Shown here: positions 55,000 to 64,000 of the stretch, piece by piece
Layout: each line of letters opens with the position of its first letter
Numbering within the stretch: the stretch's first letter is position 1
Assembly: GCA_009829735.1 (NCBI GenBank)
Contig: CM020620.1
Span: forward strand, 28,986,951 to 29,050,950
Source: Pyropia yezoensis
Taxonomy: Eukaryota; Rhodophyta; Bangiophyceae; Bangiales; Bangiaceae
DNA length: 64,000 nt
Direction of reading: 5' to 3'
The notes under the pieces: generated by a model
What the model saw: only the letters and a program-made list of their open reading frames with translations
What the model was told of the DNA's origin: nothing
The model's database searches: none
Position numbers and translations under genes: made by a program

Positions 55000-57960
55000 C
55001 AGGTTGAGGGTTCAAGTTGAACGCCTCTTGGACCAATATCACAAGTTGTGGGATGGTCAATTGGGACTCATGAGAGCTACCCAACACCGGATCGAGTTGA
55101 AGCCCGGCGCACCCCCTATATGCCAACAACCGTATAGGGGAGGGCCCCGTTCAAGGGCCCTCGCTAAGGAGCAAGTTGCTCGCATGGAGGCCCTCGATGT
55201 GATCGAGGCCAGCAACCCCGAGTGGGCGAGTCCGGTGGTTATATCCCCAAAGTTGATCGGACCCCACGGTTCTGTATCGACTACTGTATGCTCAACGAGA
55301 GCACGGTGAAGGACAGTTATTCGATACCTAGGATGGACGACTGTCTGGACTCTCTGAGGGGGGCGAACGTGTTCTCTACCCTGGACTGTAACGCGGGGTA
55401 CTGTCAAATTCCCATTGCCCTGGAGGACAGGCATAAAACTACCTTTACCTGTCACTGTGGTACCTACCAGTGCAAGCGTCTACCGTTTGGCCTGTGTAAC
55501 GCGCCGGCAACTTTCCAGCGCGCTATCGACATGATTCTGGCCGGAGTACGGTGGCAGATCTGTCTCGTGTACCTAGACGATATCATTGTGTTCTCCCGAA
55601 GTCCGGAGGAACACATTGGCCATCTTGGCCAGGTGTTCAAGCTACTTGCTGACGCCGGTGTGTCACTGAAGGCGAGTAAGTGCCACCTCTTCGCTCAAGA
55701 GGTGGAATCCTTGGGACATGTTGTCCGTCCGGGGCGCCTCAGTGTCAACGAGAAGAACTTGAGGGCCATCCGTAAGGCTCAGTACCCCCGGACCCAGACC
55801 CAGATGAGGAGCTTCCTCGGGATGTGTAACGTGTACCGACGCTTCACCAAGAGCTTCGCCAAGGTGGCGAAGCCGTTGAATGAGTTAGTGAGCTCAACGC
55901 TACCGAAGAACCTGCCTCCCCCAAGTTGGGTGGAGCAGGAATCCTTTGAGACTCTTCGGGACCTTCTGCTGAAGCCCCCTATCCTGGCTATTCCCAGGTT
56001 GGGAGGCCACTACTTCCTGGATGTGGACGCTAGTTACGACCAACTTGGTTGTGTGTTGCTTCAGCAGCAGCCGGACAAGGAGTACTTGCCGGTAGGATAC
56101 TTCAGCAAGGGGCTGAGCTCGGCCGAGAAGAACTACGGAGTCACCGAGTTGGAAGGACTCGCAGTGGTGTGGGCGGTGACGTCACTTCGTCACTACCTAG
56201 AGGGTGAGAAGTTCCTCATCCGCTGTGACCACCGCGCGTTGCAGTTCATCTTCAAGACGGATTGTACGAACACTCGTCTCAACCGGTGGAGGGTGCGACT
56301 GGCACCCTCCAACTTTGATATTGAGTACCGACCTGGCAGGCAACACGCCCTTGCCGACGGCCTTTCTCGGGTACCTACCGAGGGGCTGGACACTAACCCA
56401 GTCGATGAGGACATCCCCATCGTGGGGGTAGTCACGCGCTCGGGTCAGGTGTTGAACCCCGAGGCGCCAGGAAACAAGAAGTGCTTGCCCCGGTCCCTGG
56501 ACAAGGTGGTGAGGGCCCAGGCCGAGGATCCCTTCTGCAAGTCGCAGAGGGATACACTGGATACAGTGGCGAAGACGCGGTTCTTTCTCGGAGACGATGG
56601 CCTCCTCATGAGGAGGGGGGTATTCCAGGGGACCGAACAACTTGTCATCCCCGCATCCCTCAAGGACAGTATCCTTGAGAGGGAGCATAACGCTCCCACG
56701 GGTGGACACCTGGGGTCTAGTAAACTGTACCAGACCCTGAGGACCAGGTACTACTGGCCGTCCATGGTGGTGGACATCTACAGTTGGGTGGCTGCCTGCA
56801 CAAGTTGTGCACAGAACCGTCTGATGGAACGGCGGCCTACTACGGCTATGCTATTGTTCCCGGCCAAGGAGCCCTTTGCCGCGTTGGCAATGGAAGTCCT
56901 TGGGCCACTGCCAGTGACCGAGTGTGGCAACCAGTACCTCCTGGACATCTGCGACCGCTTCACGAAACTTACGCGAGCGATCCCCCTGGCAGAGATCACT
57001 GCTATGTCGGTCGTGTCAGCCTTCCTAGATCACTGGGTTGCCGCGTATGGCATTCTGGATAGTACACTATCGGACAATGAACCGCAATTTGCGTCTGTAC
57101 TGTTTCAGGGAGTGCTGGATATGTTGGGGGTTAAGGCAAATTATGCCACCCCCTACCACCCACAAACTAATGGGCAGGTGGAGCGCTTCAACAAAACTAT
57201 TGTTCGGCAGCTGCGCCACTATGTGAGTGAGCATGTGAAAACGTGGGACCAATACATTTCTATTCTTACCACTGCCTACAATTCGCAGGTTCACTCATCT
57301 ACCGGGGAAGTACCCCTCGCTTTTGTGACCCCCCGTCGCGTGCGGTCTATTGCCGTGCGACGGCCGCTCCCAACTGGGGAGGATGGTGGCAGTACGCCTA
57401 CTCCTACTGAGAGTAAGGCGGAGTTCGCTGCTAGGTTTGAAAACCTCATCCCTAAAGTCAGGGCTGAGATGGACAAAGCACAAAAGCGCTATAAGCGTAC
57501 TTTTGACAAGAAGGTGCGCAATGCTGAGCATGTCCCCGAGCAGGGTGACTGGGTACTGGTCCACTCCCACACCCCAACTGGGGGTAAGTTGGTATTCCAG
57601 ACGAAGGGGCCGTACCAGGTCCTTCGTACTGATGGGCGGCGCTTCACCATCGAAAGTGACGATGGGGTCGGCACAGTAAACGGACAGGACGTGGTCAAAG
57701 TTGCACCACCGCCTGCAGGCGACCCAGCGTGGGCGCGTGCGTTAGAAGCGTGGCGCCTGCGCTTGCTGCCTGTGGCCAAACATGGCCCGCAGGAGTACGT
57801 GTTCGATAAGCTCATCGACCACGGCTGGGATGAGGACACTGACCGCCTCATGTTGAGGGTGGCTTGGTTCGGCTACAAAGCCAAAGACGATACGTGGGAA
57901 TATGTGGAGGACCTCCCCGCTGAGAAGGTCCGGGCGGACTGTGCCCGGAATGAGAAAGAC
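55000..57960 (+). mobile_element. A2 reverse transcriptase, RNase H, integrase and chromodomain
   Basis: The same motif order as A1: RFCIDYCMLNE, YLDD (55570-55581), DVDASYDQLG, RPGRQHALADGLSR, the zinc-binding GGHLGSSKLY, LSDNEPQFAS, HPQTNGQVERF and a C-terminal chromodomain (LMLRVAWFGYKAKDDTWEYV). Protein identity to A1 is very high by eye. Confidence 0.92.
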
Positions 57961-58095
57961 CTTAACAGCCCCCCTGAACATGAGGGAAGGCCGGGTAACA
58001 GTGCCAAGAGAGTGCTTCAAGTCGAAGTGGTACGCAGAGTGGCTTTTTAACTACAGCCCCAACCCTCACACTCTCACAACAAAGGCAGCTGCCAA

Positions 58096-60039
58096 CTAGG
58101 CATGCATGCTGGACTCTCCAATTCCACCGCCCTCGCCCTCACGTGGAGGCGAGCGGCGAGACCCACGGCGATAACGCTCCCCACCAGTCGGCGGGGCCGG
58201 CGGCTCCAAGTCGGAACCGTCGCGCCCCTCACGGTCGCGCAAGTGGCGACGACCGCGGCTACCCTTCTGCTTGGTCTTGCGCGCAAGTTGGCGACGCAGA
58301 CGGCAAACTGACTCCGACTCTGACGGAGTAGAGGACTCCGATACGGAATAAGACAACTCGTCTTCCGATAGGGAGGGAGAGCGCCGCGAGCGTCGGCGAC
58401 GACGGCGAGGAGGCGAGTATGCCCGGCTCGCGCGACGTTTGCCACGCCCAAGTGGGGCTGGTTGGGGCATAATAGCCCCGATGCGAGCCAACTTGGCCGT
58501 CATAAACTCCACCACCGACTCGCAACTCGCGGTCGCCACCGCAGTACGAACGCGCTCCTCAAGTTGAGGTGTCTCAGAAGCTTGAAGGGTTGCGGTCGAC
58601 GCGGCCAACCAGGAGATGGTGCGCATCAACGTGGTGATCATCATCTCTGAGGTCAGAAGCGTGGGCGGTAACACCAACTTGGGGTATACCGTCAGGAGGG
58701 TGGCCCCCAAGTTGGGGGACACCGGGGTGGACGACTCAACGGCCACGCTAATCGGGATGTCCCCGTGCGGCTGGTAGGGGACAGGAAAAAGTGGAGGGGC
58801 ACGCCGAGGTGGCGGGACCCGGGTGTAACTGCGACCCCTACTCGGGGCCCCCGCAGTGGGTTGAGTCATGTGGTCATCATGAGAAGGCACGGCCATCACT
58901 ATGGCCTTGTCCGGGGGTTGCGCAGTGTGGCGATCCACCTCCGGGCCATACGGGTAGTCCCCGATGCCCAACCCCTCTCGTAGGACCACACGGCCGTCGT
59001 GAAGTTCACGAGCGACCCACACGAACTGGCGAAGTGCGCCATCGTCCTTGGGCCCACGAGTGGGGCGGCGCAACTTGTTCTCAATGCTCTCCTACTCGAT
59101 AAACTTGTGGAGGCGGAGCATCTCCTCAAGTAGAGTGAGTTGTCCTGATGAGCACCCCTCAGCAACTAGCTGAGGGGTGAGCTGTTCCAAACCTTGGATA
59201 AGCCGGAGGGGGAGATGCCAGAGCATCCCCCGCCGCTGAACACAAGACACCCAGGTCGACATGACCTCGAGGAGCCACTGGGTGGCCAACATGGCCCACA
59301 CCAGGTGATCAGGGCCAGCCGTCAACATGACGGTGCCAAAGTGGTCAAGCAACCGTGTTAGCAACGCCGGGAACCCGTAGGGGACCTCAACTTGAGGCCA
59401 CCACTCGGGCTTCTTCGGATAGTACTGCTCCTTACTGGCAGCAGACTGCTGAGGGAACTCAAGTTGAGCCGAGGTCACCAAGTAGGGACCTCGCCGGAAG
59501 TCCTTCTCCATCCGCACATCAAAGTGATGAGTGTGCGGATCAGCCTCGTGAAGGTACGGGGGGCGAGTTGCCACCGCGTCCCAAGTAAAGGTCGGCAAGT
59601 CGCCGGGACCCGGGATAGTTCCCCCGCGGTCCACCATGGCCTTGGCCCGCTGTATGTCTTCGACCTCCTCGTCGTCCAGGAAGGCAAACTGGTCCGTCCT
59701 GAAGCCGGCAGGGAACCCGACCCTACGGGGACACTTCTCCCGTAGGCGGTCCCATACCCGACCCATCGCTGCGCCAAGTCGGCCACAGCGAAGAACAGTC
59801 AACCCCTCCTCATATAGAGGCCAAGCGGGGTAAAACCACCGCCCCAAGGCCTCACGCGGGACAACGTGTCACGCCTCTGGGGGAGATCCCGCCGTCAACC
59901 TAAAGCCGGGTGACGCGGGAGTCCCATCCCCCAGAGCGATCGCGGAACCCCCGCCGGAAGTCCCGGCGGGCGCTGGACCGTAGGAGGTGTCCTCCATACG
60001 TTCGTCAAGAGAGTCCGTCTCCACCCCCGGGGTCGCCAT
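58096..60039 (-). mobile_element. A2 opposite-strand accessory frame region
   Basis: The minus-strand counterpart of the A1 region, opening at ATG 60039 (MATPGVETDSLDERMEDTSYG-type start) and ending in the same Arg/Ser-rich tail, with additional Arg/Gly-rich sequence beyond. Conservation of both strand and place in two A copies argues that it belongs to the family rather than being a chance frame. Confidence 0.75.
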
Positions 60040-60377
60040 GGCTCTCCGTAAGTTGGGGAGAGACGCCCTGGCTACAGCGGCACGAGACCCGCCTCGAGCT
60101 GAGGGGGGCTCGGATCCTGGGTAGATGGGTGGCCTCCCCAGCGTGGGGCGGCCAAGGGGAAGGTGAAGGGGATGTGTTGGTGATGGTGAAGTGAGAACCG
60201 GGGAGAGCAAGCTGCCGAGTGGGCAAGCTTTGGGAGAGGGGCGGTCAACGTGACCGTCTCCACATCCGCGTTACGTACTCGAGGGGGGACAGCAAGTCGC
60301 GCCCCCAACGCCGAGACGTGCGTTTACGCACCCCCTCACCGGGCCGACCGGGTCGGTCGGAACTGAGGAGAGGGGAG

Positions 60378-60847
60378 TGTGGCAGTATTGACCCCCAGGT
60401 AGGGGGGCAACACGTGCCATGCAAGGGGCGGCAGGCCACTAGCCTGATCCGTTCCTCCCCCTGCATTTGGGTCCGTATTCCCTAAGTTTGGGATAGTTAG
60501 CTTAGTAGTAAATCCAACATGGATTTGAGGGTTTTCTGCTTTTATGGTCTTGAATCTTCGTGTGGCCCGGTGGGCAGGTGCTGGGGTAGGAGATTCTGAG
60601 CGGCGAGATTTTTGAGGGGACCCTGGGGGGATAAGGGGAGTGACAGCGGGGCTTGGCCCTGCGTCCCCGTCCCGACCAAGAAACTGTTGGACCACACACC
60701 ATCTTCTTGTTTGTCAGTGGGGGGTTTGCCCCACAACAGGTACAGAGTGTAAGCGACTTGCACTTCTTCCGGTTCCCCCGACACGGGAGGCAGCCCTTGT
60801 ACACCGCCCCAACTTGGGTGCCGTGTGTGCGAGAGGTTTTTGCCACA
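60378..60847 (+). repeat. A2 3' LTR (470 bp)
   Basis: It begins TGTGGCAGTATTG and ends TTTTTGCCACA, with a purine tract (GAGGAGAGGGGAG) just upstream. It differs from the A2 5' LTR at about 20 sites. Confidence 0.95.
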
Positions 60848-60959
60848 GTTCCCTTTTCTTAATATTCTTGTTCCGCGTCCATCGCGGCCGAGCTCGCCTC
60901 GTCTAGCAAACCCTGGTCAGCTCCTTACTTCTCGTCATCCTCCTAGTCTGAGTCTGGGA

Positions 60960-63900
60960 TCTTGCCAGCTCTGGCCACCGGAGTGCCTTCAATCCCGTTC
61001 CGCCGTGTGTAGGCGCAGACATCAGCAATGGACAACCGGTTGGAGGGCTCCCAGGTATCATCAGATGGGCTGAAACCGAACCCGCGCACCCGCAGTTATA
61101 GGCGTCCCTACATCCAGGCATGGTCTGCAAAATTGACATAAACGTATTCTCTACCTTCTTGTCGGGATAACCAGGGTACTGCGGCGCACTTACGCCGGGT
61201 CAGGTCCCGCTTGCTTGGCGGTGGAGCTCGAGTGACGTAGTCACTGCTCACCCGGTACGGAGAGCCATCCACGTCTAGAAAGAACGTCCAGCCGTCCGTG
61301 CTCGGGATTTCATAGGGGCCATCCGTCTTGGAGTCCAGCTTCCCCCGGGTCTTGCTGTGGTTATCAACCAAAACCCAGCCACCATCACCCGTTTCTTTGT
61401 TCTTTTCCCAGACACCCTTGTCGTAGTCCAGCTTGTATCGCTCCTAGCTTTTCGCGATTGACTCCTTGACTCGTGGGAGAAGGACCTTCAGTTGTTCCAG
61501 TAACTCGTCCTTTGCCTGAGGGCCCGGCTTCAGAGCAGGCTAGAGACCGTCCAGTATTCTTTCCAGGGAGAAGTTTGTCAGCCGCCTTTGGGTAACAAAG
61601 TCTAGTGGAGGTACCCCTCTTGTCCGGTGAGCACGAGAGTTGTAGGCTAGAGTGAGGAGGGCCAGGAGCTCATCCCTGTCTTCTTGATGCTCCTCAACGT
61701 GGTGCCGAAGCATGTCCACCAGGGTCCGGTTGAATCGTTCCACTTGACTATTCGTTTGTGGGTGGTACGTCGTAGTAAACAAGTTGTTGATACCCATCAG
61801 GTCACAGACTCCTTGGAAGAACAAGAATGCAAACTGGCGACCGATGTCGGTTAAGACGGAGTCCGGAGGGCCATAGCAAGCTACTCAGTACTCGCAGGAG
61901 GCCGACTACACATCCAGGGCCGTGATGGTTCTTAACGGGATTGCTCGGGTAAGCTTGGAGAGCCGGTCACAGATAATGAGCAGGTATCTGTTGCCACTGG
62001 ATGTCTCAGGTAGGGTACCTAGGATGTCCATACTCAAGCTTGCAAAAGGCTCCGCCGCAGGAAATAGGCGTTACTTTGAAGTCTTCTTCCTCTGGGTCGA
62101 TCGGTTCCTTGCACAGGACATACAGGCCTCTAGATGCTCGTGGACGTCACTTGCCATGGTTTCTCAGTAGTGGTGTCGCCGCATCGAGGCATACATCCGG
62201 TTAATGCCAGGGTGTCCGGCCTGGGGAGACGAGTGTTCCAGGCGAAGGATATCAGCTCGTAGGTATTGGGGTACGTAGACTTGAGTTGCCCTATCAAAGG
62301 GTGATACCCGTATCAAGAGTTCATCCGTGGACTCAGAGAAGCGACTATTCCGGTTCAGGTCCATCTGGTGGCGGAGCTATAAGCAATGAGGATCTTTGAG
62401 CTGTGCCTCCAACATCCGGTGAATGGTTACCGGCTGGTGGGCTTCAGGCGACTCGTACAGAGGAGCGTGCTAACCACGTCCGACATTCGGGAGGATGGAA
62501 CAGGGTACCTCCTCCGGGATAGAGCCCGTATCGGCTGCAGAGGTATCCAACCGGGACATGGTGTCGGCGCAGTGGTGCTCCCTCCTTGCTCTGGTGCACA
62601 CCTTGTACTTGAATTCCGAGAGGCGTAGACGCCACCGGGCGACCCTTCCTTCGCTGCTGTTCATGTATAGCAGCCACTTTAGGCTCGCGTGGTCCGTCCG
62701 GATGAGAAACTCTTGTCCTTCTGGATAGAGGTGTGACAGGAAACAGGCCCAGAAGACTGCCACGCATTCACGTTCCGTCTTGGACAAGTTCTTCTCTGCT
62801 GGTGGCAAGACGCGACTGTAGTAGCTCACCGGGAGGAAGTGCTCATCAGGTTGATGCTGGAGTACAAAACACCCCAGCTGGACGCCACAGGCGTCAGTCT
62901 CTAGAACGAACTGGCCCTCCCGCTTGGGTAGCGCCAGTACTGGAGTCGTGGTCTGGCGCTTCTTGAGCTCCTCGAAGGCAGCGGTCTGCTTCTCATCGAG
63001 CACCGGGAGTTTCGCGGGGAGCTTCTTGCTGGTGAGCTTGGTCCACGGCCCGGCAATCAGGGCATATTTCCGTACAAACCGGCGGTAGACGTTGCACATA
63101 CCCAGAAAGCTCTTAAGTTCCGTCTGGGTCTTGAGTTGCCGGGCTTGCCGAAGGGCCTTGATATTCTTCTCGTTGACCCGAAGCTCCTCCGGGCTCAGCA
63201 CGTGCCCCAGGTATTTATCGTCAGTCTCGAACAGGTGTCACTTCTATGCCTTCAGGGTAACTCCAGCCTTTGAACGGAGAGCCAGGACCTCTCGTGGTGC
63301 TCGAAGTGTTCCACCGGGGTCTTGGAAAAGACGATAATATCGTCCAAGCAAATCAGACATGTCCTCCACCTAAGTCCCGACAGGATGATGTCAATCGCTC
63401 TCTGGAAGGTAGCCGGAGCATTATTGAGGCCAAAAGTCAGACGCTTGCACCGAAATAGCCCCATATGGCACGTGAAGGTAGTTTTGTCCTTGTCCTCGTC
63501 GGCCAGAGGGATCTGCCAGTAGCCGGCATTACAGTACAGCGTTGAAAAGAGGGAGGCATCACCGAGAAAGTCGATGCAATCATCCATCCGGAGTATCGGG
63601 TATACATCCTTGACCTTGACCTCGTTCAGGCGCCTGAAGTCGATGCAGAAACGGAAGCGACCGCCAGGTTTCGGGACGACCACCACGGGAATGGCCGACT
63701 CGCCATCTGAGGGCTCGATAACATCCATGTTGAGCATTTTGTTAACCTGCTTGTCAAGCTCATCCCGGCGATGTGGTCCAGCCCGATACGGTTGCAGATG
63801 TACTGGCTTAGCATCTGGCTTAAGTTGAATACAGTGTAGGGTGGCGTCCATCTTGCCTTGCTCTCCAGACCACAGGTGCCGATATTCCTGGAGAAGCTTC

Positions 63901-63960
63901 TCCAGAGCCTCCTTCAGGTCAGGAGGAATATTTTCTTGGTTGACATTCGGCATCCTGGGT
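60960..63960 (-). mobile_element. B2 reverse transcriptase, RNase H, integrase and chromodomain
   Basis: The minus-strand counterpart of B1 48298-51210. Recognisable segments include RFCIDFRRLNEV and the CLDDIIVF box (RT), ETDACGVQLGCFVLQHQP (RNase H), and HSSPQAGHPGINRMYASMRR and HPQTNSQVERF (integrase). It is more decayed than B1, in keeping with its position as the outermost element. Confidence 0.85.
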
Positions 63961-64000
63961 GGTGCTTGATCGGGCTTTGGGGCATCGCCGACAGCCTGTG

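Larger units (their letters stand above)
43076..60847 (+). mobile_element. A2: Ty3/gypsy chromodomain LTR element, family A, with B1 inserted
   Basis: A fossil on the plus strand, inverted relative to A1. Without B1 and its duplication it is ~8.12 kb, the same as A1. The LTRs are 43076-43543 and 60378-60847. Flanks GCTCC (43071-43075) and GTTCC (60848-60852) are a 5 bp target duplication with one later change; the uninterrupted B1 sequence near 51410 (GGAAC followed by GGGTGTATCAAGG) shows the empty site. The order of parts is as in A1. Its LTRs differ at about 20 sites (~4%). It is broken in a few places besides the B1 insertion, which splits the protease. Confidence 0.92.
31996..64000 (-). 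mobile_element. B2: Ty3/gypsy chromodomain LTR element, family B (outermost host of the nest; 5' end off window)
   Basis: A fossil Metaviridae-type element on the minus strand. Its 3' LTR is at 31996-32567. Its body is scattered as 32568-32791, 40910-43075 and 60848-64000 because A1 and A2 are inserted in it. Recognisable parts, in element order from the right edge: reverse transcriptase, RNase H, integrase with zinc finger, catalytic core and chromodomain, then the opposite-strand accessory frame, purine tract and 3' LTR. The 5' LTR, leader and gag would lie beyond position 64000. It is broken, with many (roughly ten or more) interruptions besides the two insertions. It must be older than A1 and A2. 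The base-pair flank left of the LTR (GGGAC) is a candidate duplication that cannot be paired here. Confidence 0.9.

Overview
The window is nuclear DNA of a GC-rich, intron-poor eukaryote. Evidence: spliceosomal GT-AG introns that complete known protein families, Kozak-like starts, CHD chromatin and AP-3 trafficking genes, and Ty3-type LTR elements. Base composition, nearly intronless genes and Ala/Gly/Pro-rich proteins would suit a bangiophyte red alga (Porphyra/Pyropia type). That is an inference; no marker gene in the window proves it.

Layout. 1-3318 is extreme G/C low-complexity sequence with no supportable gene, followed by a 500-N gap (3319-3818). 3819-31995 is the host gene part: a RoxA/YcfD-like JmjC oxygenase (+), a small secreted proline-rich protein (+), AP-3 delta adaptin (-, three exons), APS kinase (+, two exons), a ~3050-residue class III CHD remodeller ending in FYRN and FYRC domains (+, one upstream exon proposed), an LLPH/DUF2423-like nuclear protein (-) and an unknown membrane-anchored protein (-). 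All three genes with proposed introns carry them at the extreme 5' end, and several starts are preceded by a pyrimidine-rich leader.

31996-64000 is one nest of four Ty3/gypsy chromodomain elements of two families, A (LTR ~469 bp, ~8.1 kb) and B (LTR 572 bp, ~9.6 kb). The outermost is B2 (minus strand, 3' LTR at 31996, its 5' end beyond the right edge). Two A copies lie inside it head to head: A1 (32792-40909, minus) and A2 (43076-60847, plus). B1 (44769-54414, plus) sits inside A2. Target-site duplications and LTR ends resolve every junction inside the window. All four are fossils.

The most unusual signals are these. (1) Both families carry, between integrase and the 3' LTR, a long reading frame on the opposite strand. 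The A and B versions look distantly related, and each has a host-like pyrimidine leader. (2) Family A is studded with odd-length palindromes built on a CAA-[C/G]-TTG core with variable self-complementary arms. (3) The host gene part encodes a CHD6-9/Kismet-like remodeller fused to FYRN-FYRC, domains usually seen in trithorax-type and KDM5-type proteins. (4) Both element families share an unusual primer-binding site that reads like a tRNA 3' end. (5) The 5' LTRs of the two inverted A copies resemble each other more than their own 3' partners.
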